Assembly: GCA_902495155.1 (NCBI GenBank) | Contig: CABUWD010000023.1 | Span: 1-19,656 of the forward strand | Length of the DNA: 19,656 nucleotides | Source: an uncultured Collinsella sp. | Lineage (GTDB): Bacteria > Actinomycetota > Coriobacteriia > Coriobacteriales > Coriobacteriaceae | Direction of reading: 5' to 3' | Shown here: piece by piece, positions 15,529 to 19,656 of the stretch | Position numbering within the stretch: position 1 is the first letter of the stretch | Layout of the letters: every line of letters starts with the position of its first letter | The notes under the pieces: generated by a model | Told to the model about the DNA's origin: nothing | The model's database searches: none | Seen by the model: the letters and a program-made list of their open reading frames with translations, nothing else | Position numbers and translations under genes: made by a program

Positions 15529-16362
15529 ATGGCAGGCCTGTTCAACATCCTTAAGGTCACCGTCAGCGAGGACAAGATTTGCGCGCATGTGCTGGTGAAC
15601 CCCGGCATGCCGCTCATGACCTCGGAGGATATCGAGGCCACGGCGCGCGTGTATTACCTGGTGCCGGCGATTGCCAAGCACCTGTGCCTGGGTGATTCCG
15701 GTCGCGAATTCCAGGACTGCATGGGCCAGACCGAGCTTTGCCACCTGCTTGAGCATGTGACGGTCGAGCTCATGAACGAGACCGGTCTTGCCGGTAGCAT
15801 CTCGTGCGGCCGCACGCGCGTAAGCGAGCACGACGAGCGCGTCTTTGAGGTTGAGCTTTCGTGCCCCGACGACGCGCTGGCCATCGGCGCGCTGTCTTCG
15901 GCCACCTTTATGATGGACTGGGCCTATCTGCACGCCGACCAGCCTGCCCCTGACGTGGAAGGCACGGTCGCGGGCCTGCGCAACCTGGTACTGGGCATGC
16001 GCGCCGAGGCCGAGGGCAAGGATCCTCACGAGGCCGTCGCCGCTGCGAACGGCGAAGATGCTGCCGAGGACGAGGGCGCTGACGAGGGCGATGTGCCGGT
16101 TGACGCCGAGCCCGTTGCCGATGCGACCGCCGGGCCCGTTCCCACCGAGCCCCAGGGCGTCCCCAACTTTGACGACGAGCCCCAGGTGGCGATTGATACC
16201 GAGGGCGCGGTTGCCGAGAACCACGAGGCCTCCGCTGCCGTCTTTGGCGGTGCGGCGACGGTTCCGGCAGGACCTGCGCATGAGGGCGGTCTGCCGCTCG
16301 TGGACGGCGCCGGCGAGGACCCGGGTGCCACGGTGACCATGCCGGCTATGCCTCAGGAGTAG
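15529..16362 (+). CDS. Cyanophycin-synthetase N-domain-like protein of unknown function
   Basis: The 277-residue protein begins at ATG 15529 behind AGGGGAG (15518-15524). Residues about 40-135 contain ELCHLLEHVTVELMNETG (about 69-86) and CGRTR (93-97), followed by FEVELSCPDDALAIGALSSA. This resembles the N-terminal domain of cyanophycin synthetase, where an HLIEHVALELQ-like helix and a GRTR-like segment occur in the same order. The ATP-grasp and Mur-ligase domains of that enzyme are absent. From about residue 160 the chain is Ala/Glu/Pro-rich and probably disordered. No signal peptide or membrane segment is seen. Its 24-base spacing from the CNNM gene suggests a shared transcript. Function is unknown; the family link is from memory of motifs and is moderate. 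Confidence 0.75.
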   Translation: MAGLFNILKVTVSEDKICAHVLVNPGMPLMTSEDIEATARVYYLVPAIAKHLCLGDSGREFQDCMGQTELCHLLEHVTVELMNETGLAGSISCGRTRVSEHDERVFEVELSCPDDALAIGALSSATFMMDWAYLHADQPAPDVEGTVAGLRNLVLGMRAEAEGKDPHEAVAAANGEDAAEDEGADEGDVPVDAEPVADATAGPVPTEPQGVPNFDDEPQVAIDTEGAVAENHEASAAVFGGAATVPAGPAHEGGLPLVDGAGEDPGATVTMPAMPQE

Positions 16363-16441
16363 GCCTGCGCGTTTATCACCATCACGTACCTGCGCCTTTG
16401 CCGTACGCAGATGAGCGGAGCGGCAAGTGATGTGCTGCGGG

Positions 16442-16481
16442 TATAATGGACAGCATTCAAACGGTGGGCACCGACGTGCCC
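16442..16481 (+). promoter_or_regulatory. TATAAT promoter and leader hairpin of the YtxH/PRC operon
   Basis: A consensus -10 TATAAT lies at 16442-16447; the -35 region is poor. The expected leader is about 45 nt and holds a perfect stem GGGCAC-CGAC-GTGCCC (16466-16481), extendable by a G-U and a G-C pair. It ends three bases before the AGGAGAGGA ribosome-binding site (16484-16492), so it could affect translation initiation or mRNA stability. Confidence 0.65.
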
Positions 16482-16498
16482 GCAGGAGAGGAATGATC

Positions 16499-16888
16499 AT
16501 GGGTAAGACTTTCAGCTTTGTCTCCGGCGCACTTTTTGGTGCCGCTGCCGGCGCTATTGTCGGCGTTGCTCTGGCCCCGCGCTCGGGCGCCGAGACCCGC
16601 GCCATGGCTGCCGATATCGCCAACGACGCCTGGGACAATATGCGCGACACCTACGAGCACAGCGCCGAGGAGGCCCGTGCTGCGGTGAATGACTTTGGCC
16701 CGATGGTCGACGCCAAGACCGATGACCTGCGCGCCAAGGTCGATCTGGCCCGCGAGCGCATGGACCAGCTGCGCGAGCAGCTCAACGATGCCATCTCGGG
16801 TGGCAACGTGACGCCCGCCGCCGACGTCGTGGTCGAGAACGCCGTCGAGGCTGATACCGAGGCTGCGGAGCCCTCGACCGAGGCATAA
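16499..16888 (+). CDS. YtxH-like small membrane-associated protein
   Basis: ATG 16499 is preferred over ATG 16493, because AGGAGAGGA (16484-16492) is at a normal distance only from 16499. The 129-residue protein has the YtxH pattern: a Gly/Ala-rich N-terminal helix (SGALFGAAAGAIVGVALAP, about 9-27) followed by RSGAETR, then an amphipathic, charged helical region (about 35-105) and an acidic tail. YtxH-family proteins are small general-stress proteins with a membrane-associated helix; biochemical function is not established. Its stop codon overlaps the next ATG (TAATG), so translation of the pair is coupled. Confidence 0.88.
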   Translation: MGKTFSFVSGALFGAAAGAIVGVALAPRSGAETRAMAADIANDAWDNMRDTYEHSAEEARAAVNDFGPMVDAKTDDLRAKVDLARERMDQLREQLNDAISGGNVTPAADVVVENAVEADTEAAEPSTEA

Positions 16889-17643
16889 TGCGCGCCGGGG
16901 ATTTTGTCGGCGCCAAGATCTATCGCAAGCCTACCGAGGACAAGCGCATCAAAAAGGACGGCACGCCGCGCAGCCCTAAAAAGCTCGGAAAGATTCACTT
17001 TCCGGTCTTTACCCCGGGCGGTACGCGCGTGGTCGGCTTTATGGTCCGCCAGTCTGATATCGCGGGCATGATCGAGCGCCCCGACCGATTCGTAGCGCTC
17101 GACGCCATTGGTGTCTACGAGGGCGCCATTGCGGTCGATGACGTCAAGGACACGTACGATGCCGCCGCCGCCAAGCGCCTCGACATCAACCTGGACGATT
17201 GCATCATCTGGGTCGGTATGGACGTGCGCACGGAATCGGGCGACGTCGTGGGCTATTGCTCGGACGTTGAGTTCAAGCCACGCTCGGGCATCGTGCAGGC
17301 ATTCTATGTGACCGCCGGTGCTGCTTCGAGTGTTTTGGTTGGTGACACGCAGGTGCCGCCGACGATGCTGCGCGGCTATGCGGACGGCGCGATGATTGTT
17401 TCGGACGAGGTCAAGTCGCTCGGGTATTCGGGCGGTGCGGCTGCCAAGGCCGCCGAGGCCAGCGTCGTGGTGGGCGACAAGGTCAAAAAGGGCGCCAAGG
17501 TGCTCGACGACAAGGGATCGGTTGCCGTGGACAAGGGCAGTCGCGCACTGGGCAAGCAGCTCGGCAAGACGCGCGGCATGTTCAAGGCCTTTAAGGACGA
17601 ATACCAAAAGGCGAGCGGAGGCTCGTCAAAAGCTACAAAATAG
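16888..17643 (+). CDS. PRC-barrel domain protein
   Basis: The ATG shares one base with the YtxH stop. The 251-residue protein has two stretches with PRC-barrel character: FTPGGTRVVGFMVRQSDIAG (41-60) and WVGMDVRTESGDVVGYCSDV (108-127) continuing into VEFKPRSGIVQAFYVTAG, the second being the better match. PRC-barrels are small beta-barrels that bind RNA, protein or other ligands (RimM, photosynthetic reaction-centre H subunit). The C-terminal 60 residues are Lys/Ala/Gly-rich and basic, compatible with nucleic-acid or membrane-surface contact. No signal peptide is seen. A second PRC-barrel gene begins at 19451. Coupling to YtxH suggests they act together at the membrane; exact role unknown. Confidence 0.75.
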   Translation: MRAGDFVGAKIYRKPTEDKRIKKDGTPRSPKKLGKIHFPVFTPGGTRVVGFMVRQSDIAGMIERPDRFVALDAIGVYEGAIAVDDVKDTYDAAAAKRLDINLDDCIIWVGMDVRTESGDVVGYCSDVEFKPRSGIVQAFYVTAGAASSVLVGDTQVPPTMLRGYADGAMIVSDEVKSLGYSGGAAAKAAEASVVVGDKVKKGAKVLDDKGSVAVDKGSRALGKQLGKTRGMFKAFKDEYQKASGGSSKATK

Positions 17644-17664
17644 CGACGTACCAAATGATGGGAG

Positions 17665-17700
17665 GCAAGCCGGAGACCTGTTGCTCCGGCTTGCTGTGTT
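17665..17700 (+). terminator. Hairpin terminator after the PRC-barrel gene
   Basis: GCAAGCCGGA (17665-17674) pairs perfectly with TCCGGCTTGC (17685-17694) around a 10-base loop, 22 bases after the stop codon, followed by TGTGTTT. The T-rich tail is interrupted, so efficiency may be partial. Confidence 0.65.
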
Positions 17701-17715
17701 TATGGGGGAGGGCAT

Positions 17716-19122
17716 ATGCGCCAAAACGGATCCAACTTAAACGGGCGTTCGGGTGCGTGTCCGACGGCGCGCCGCGACCTGGGGCAGCTGCCCAGCGGTC
17801 AGCGCAAGCGTCACCGTAAGCCCGGCGCGATGTACCTCAACCATAGCCGCGGCTTTAGCGACCGCAGTGCGCGCATCGGCAACAGCCGCACACCCCGTCG
17901 TTCATCTCGCCTGCCCTATGCGCTCATTGCCGTGGGCTGTGCGCTCGTGCTGTTTATTGCTGCCGTCGTGGGCTACGTCAACCGCAGTGTGGACGTGGAG
18001 CTCAACGGCCAGAAGACCGCGGTGCGTGTGGGCTCTACGCTGCAGAATCTCATCGACGACCAGGAGTTGACTGACACCTACGACGCAGGCGACCTGCTGG
18101 CCGTCGATGACAGCGTGCTCAAGCGCCATGGGGGCGAAAAGCTGTCGGTGAAGGTCGACGGCAAGCGCGTGAAGCAGGGCAAATGGGATAGCCGCGAACT
18201 TGAGGGCGGCGAGAAGGTGACGGTCAAGGATGGCCGTAACACCTACGAGAAGCACGAGGTTCAGGCTACGGTTATCGAGCCCAAGCTCAAGGTCGAGGGT
18301 ACGGGCGCTATCGAGTATGTGCAGACGTGGGGCGTCCAGGGCCGCTCCGAGGTGTGGGTTGGTGAGCAGTCGGGCAAGACGCAAGACCGCGGCGAGGTTG
18401 TGCCCGCCACCGATTGCGTTGTTGCGTGCGCCAGCGTGGCGCCCAAGGGCAACAAAAAGTACGTGGCGCTGACGTTTGACGAGGGTCCGAGCGGCGCTAC
18501 CAAGCAGATCTTGCAGGTGCTCAAGGAAAAGGGCGTCACCGCGACGTTCTTCCTTTCGGGCGATGCGGCCGAGGCCTCGCCTGCCACGGCCAAGACGATT
18601 GTCGATGCCGGGTGCGAGATCGGATCCAACAGCTACAGCGACGATTCGCTCAAGGGTCAGGACCGTGAGGCGGTACGCGAACAGATCACGAAAGGCACCG
18701 ATGCGATTAAGTCGGCGACCGGCGTGAAGACGATGCTGCTGCGTGCTCCCTACGCTGCCTTTGACGAGCAAAACTGGATTGATGCGATGGACCTGGTCTC
18801 CGCCGTGGTCTCGTGGAATATTGACTCGGGCGACTGGCTGCTCAACGGTGCCGACGAGCAGGTCTCGACGGTGCTCGATTCGGTGACGCCGGTCAATTTC
18901 GTGCTGCTCACCGATAGAGACGAATGCGCCGAGCAGACGCTCGAGGCGCTGCCGCAAATTATCGACGGCCTCATTGCCGACGGCTACAAGATCGTGACGC
19001 TCAGCGACCTGGTCAAGACGGACACGTCGCTGAGCAAAAAGCTCACCTCGCTGACGAAGGTCACCATGCCCAAGGACGCCGTGTTCCCCCAACTTGCCGA
19101 GGACGACGACACCACAGAGTAG
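17716..19122 (+). CDS. Membrane-anchored polysaccharide-deacetylase-like protein, metal site lost
   Basis: The 468-residue protein starts at ATG 17716 behind GGGGGAGGG (17704-17712). It has a long basic cytoplasmic N-terminus, one membrane helix (about 67-88), a beta-rich stalk (about 90-180) resembling DUF348/G5-associated segments, and a NodB-type deacetylase fold (about 248-435). The fold is recognisable from ALTFDEGPS (motif 1, Asp255-Glu256), LRAPY (motif 3, Arg343), DSGDW (motif 4) and FVLLTD (motif 5). The usual metal ligands Asp-His-His are replaced: motif 1 has Glu256 for the second Asp, motif 2 reads GSNSYSDD with Asn305 and Asp309 where two His are expected, and motif 5 has Thr399 in place of His. 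It is therefore probably not a metal-dependent deacetylase; a glycan-binding or scaffold role is inference. Confidence 0.88.
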   Translation: MRQNGSNLNGRSGACPTARRDLGQLPSGQRKRHRKPGAMYLNHSRGFSDRSARIGNSRTPRRSSRLPYALIAVGCALVLFIAAVVGYVNRSVDVELNGQKTAVRVGSTLQNLIDDQELTDTYDAGDLLAVDDSVLKRHGGEKLSVKVDGKRVKQGKWDSRELEGGEKVTVKDGRNTYEKHEVQATVIEPKLKVEGTGAIEYVQTWGVQGRSEVWVGEQSGKTQDRGEVVPATDCVVACASVAPKGNKKYVALTFDEGPSGATKQILQVLKEKGVTATFFLSGDAAEASPATAKTIVDAGCEIGSNSYSDDSLKGQDREAVREQITKGTDAIKSATGVKTMLLRAPYAAFDEQNWIDAMDLVSAVVSWNIDSGDWLLNGADEQVSTVLDSVTPVNFVLLTDRDECAEQTLEALPQIIDGLIADGYKIVTLSDLVKTDTSLSKKLTSLTKVTMPKDAVFPQLAEDDDTTE

Positions 19123-19131
19123 TCATTGGGT

Positions 19132-19158
19132 AGTCATTTAGGAACGTCCCCAATGACT
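19132..19158. repeat. 27-nt GTCCCC mini-hairpin, copy C
   Basis: AGTCATT (19132-19138) pairs with AATGACT (19152-19158) around TAGGAACGTCCCC. It is 10 bases past the deacetylase-like stop, preceded by a partial extra AGTCATTGGG (19121-19130). Its stems are identical to those of the copy at 10617-10643. Confidence 0.7.
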
Positions 19159-19233
19159 ATGTCACGGATGCGTCAGCGTTTGGTATGCCTGCAATGTGCA
19201 GCGCATAAATTCGATGCCGCAGGGCGATGCTGA

Positions 19234-19242
19234 TGCTATAGT
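19234..19242 (+). promoter_or_regulatory. Extended -10 promoter of the terminal PRC-barrel gene
   Basis: TGCTATAGT (TGN plus TATAGT) is an extended -10 of the same style as that at 13293. The -35 region is weak. Transcription would begin near 19249, about 200 bases before the coding start. Confidence 0.55.
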
Positions 19243-19248
19243 TACTGC

Positions 19249-19450
19249 GGTTAATGAGGTTCAAGAGAAAGGTTACAGGTGAAATCCAAACCTCGACCAT
19301 ACAGTCGATGACCCCATGCAGGTGCTTTTTGCGCATGCACGGGGTGTAAGCGTCGAGCGGCGTGCCGCCCGCGCATGCGTATACATATCCAGAAGCCCCC
19401 GGACGCCGCACGCGCGGCCGCGTCCGGAGGAATAATGATGGGGAGCACCA
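19249..19450 (+). promoter_or_regulatory. Structured 5' leader of unknown class
   Basis: Three stems can be drawn. GAGGTT (19256-19261) pairs with AACCTC (19289-19294). A long hairpin spans 19312-19344: CCCC, TGCA and GTGC pair with GCGC, TGCA and GGGG across single mismatches and a TTTTT loop. CCGGACGC (19399-19406) pairs with GCGTCCGG (19420-19427), and this last arm runs into the GGAGG ribosome-binding site (19426-19430). Two short frames lie inside: 31 codons from ATG 19254 to TAA 19349 (no ribosome-binding site) and 10 codons from ATG 19435 to TGA 19467, the latter well spaced from GGAGG and overlapping the main gene's start. It does not match the M-box, yybP-ykoY or fluoride switches as far as I can judge by eye. 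Confidence 0.5.
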
Positions 19451-19656
19451 TTGAATTATCTGAGTGAGATGCTCAAATTGCCGGTCTTGGACGTCGACGG
19501 CGAAAAGCTCGGCGTGGTCAACGATTTTGGTATTGCTACCGGCGAAGTTTTTCCGCACGTGACGTCGCTCGCGTTCCGCGGGCCCGGCAAGACGCCGTTT
19601 ATGATCAGCTGGCGCAAATGGGTCGACCGTATCGACGAGACGGGTGTACACCTTAA
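19451..19656 (+). CDS. PRC-barrel N-terminus, possibly MgtE/CBS-type protein (3' partial)
   Basis: The frame opens after an in-frame stop at 19436-19438, and the first start is TTG 19451 behind GGGGAG (19440-19445); ATG 19469 is the alternative. The 68 residues visible (MNYLSEMLKLPVLDVDGEKL and on, with LGVVNDFGIATGEVFPHVTS) are a PRC-barrel: the DGEKLGVV turn and a following beta strand are characteristic. In other Coriobacteriia, as I recall, this start introduces proteins that continue with MgtE N-terminal and CBS domains, which would make it a divalent-cation sensor or transporter partner; the window ends before that can be seen. The structured leader suggests post-transcriptional control. 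Confidence 0.7.
   Translation, partial: MNYLSEMLKLPVLDVDGEKLGVVNDFGIATGEVFPHVTSLAFRGPGKTPFMISWRKWVDRIDETGVHL

Noticed and set aside
14284..16650. 788-codon open frame on the minus strand
   Set aside because: It runs antisense to the CNNM, cyanophycin-synthetase-like and YtxH genes and across their intergenic promoter; composition is low-complexity and no domain is recognisable.
19249..19434. Known Mg2+ or Mn2+ riboswitch (M-box, yybP-ykoY) in the leader
   Set aside because: The conserved cores of those classes as I remember them are not present; only the stems and position invite the comparison.

Overview
The window is high-GC bacterial DNA with compact, mostly co-directional genes. A sortase-anchored pilin-like protein, a NarL-type two-component system, DUF362 ferredoxin and YtxH/PRC-barrel proteins, and many intergenic mini-hairpins with a GTCCCC loop together suggest a gut actinobacterium of the class Coriobacteriia, most likely Collinsella or a close relative. 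That assignment is inference from gene content and repeat style. No rRNA, tRNA, CRISPR array, transposase or phage gene was seen.

Layout. (1) 1-1085: C-terminal part of an LPXTG cell-wall-anchored protein built of pilin isopeptide-type repeats, followed by a strong terminator. (2) 1205-1682: a gene-free stretch holding two large imperfect hairpins (about 150-160 bp each, mutually inverted) with a small GTCCCC hairpin between them. (3) 1683-3454 (minus): response regulator and histidine kinase, overlapping by 4 bp. (4) 3666-6993 (plus): an ABC exporter of one ATPase and two ABC-2 permeases, divergent from the two-component genes and probably controlled by them. (5) 7087-10475: a second, MacB/LolD-like ABC ATPase with a large FtsX-type permease. 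(6) 10476-10727: cluster of GTCCCC hairpins and a candidate promoter. (7) 10728-11933: DUF362 protein with two 4Fe-4S clusters, followed by a hairpin terminator and a third copy of the large hairpin element. (8) 12185-13150 (minus): membrane-anchored alpha/beta hydrolase; its upstream region carries a 15-bp tandem array and is shared with (9) 13337-14020, a hemolysin III/PAQR-like membrane protein. (10) 14131-16362: CNNM/CBS transporter-like protein and a small protein resembling the N-terminal domain of cyanophycin synthetase. (11) 16499-17643: YtxH-like protein overlapping a PRC-barrel protein. (12) 17716-19122: membrane-anchored polysaccharide-deacetylase fold that has lost its metal ligands. 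(13) 19234-19656: extended -10 promoter, about 200 nt of structured leader, and the start of a PRC-barrel protein resembling the N-terminus of MgtE/CBS-type proteins, cut by the window end.

How they may work together. Regions 3-5 form an envelope-stress or drug-export block. Regions 9-13 mix membrane, divalent-cation (CNNM, possible MgtE-like) and PRC-barrel genes, which hints at envelope and cation homeostasis, though no single operon covers them. The most unusual material is non-coding: the three-copy large hairpin family, the 15-bp array, and the structured leader. Among proteins the stand-outs are the deacetylase pseudoenzyme and the free-standing cyanophycin-synthetase-like domain.
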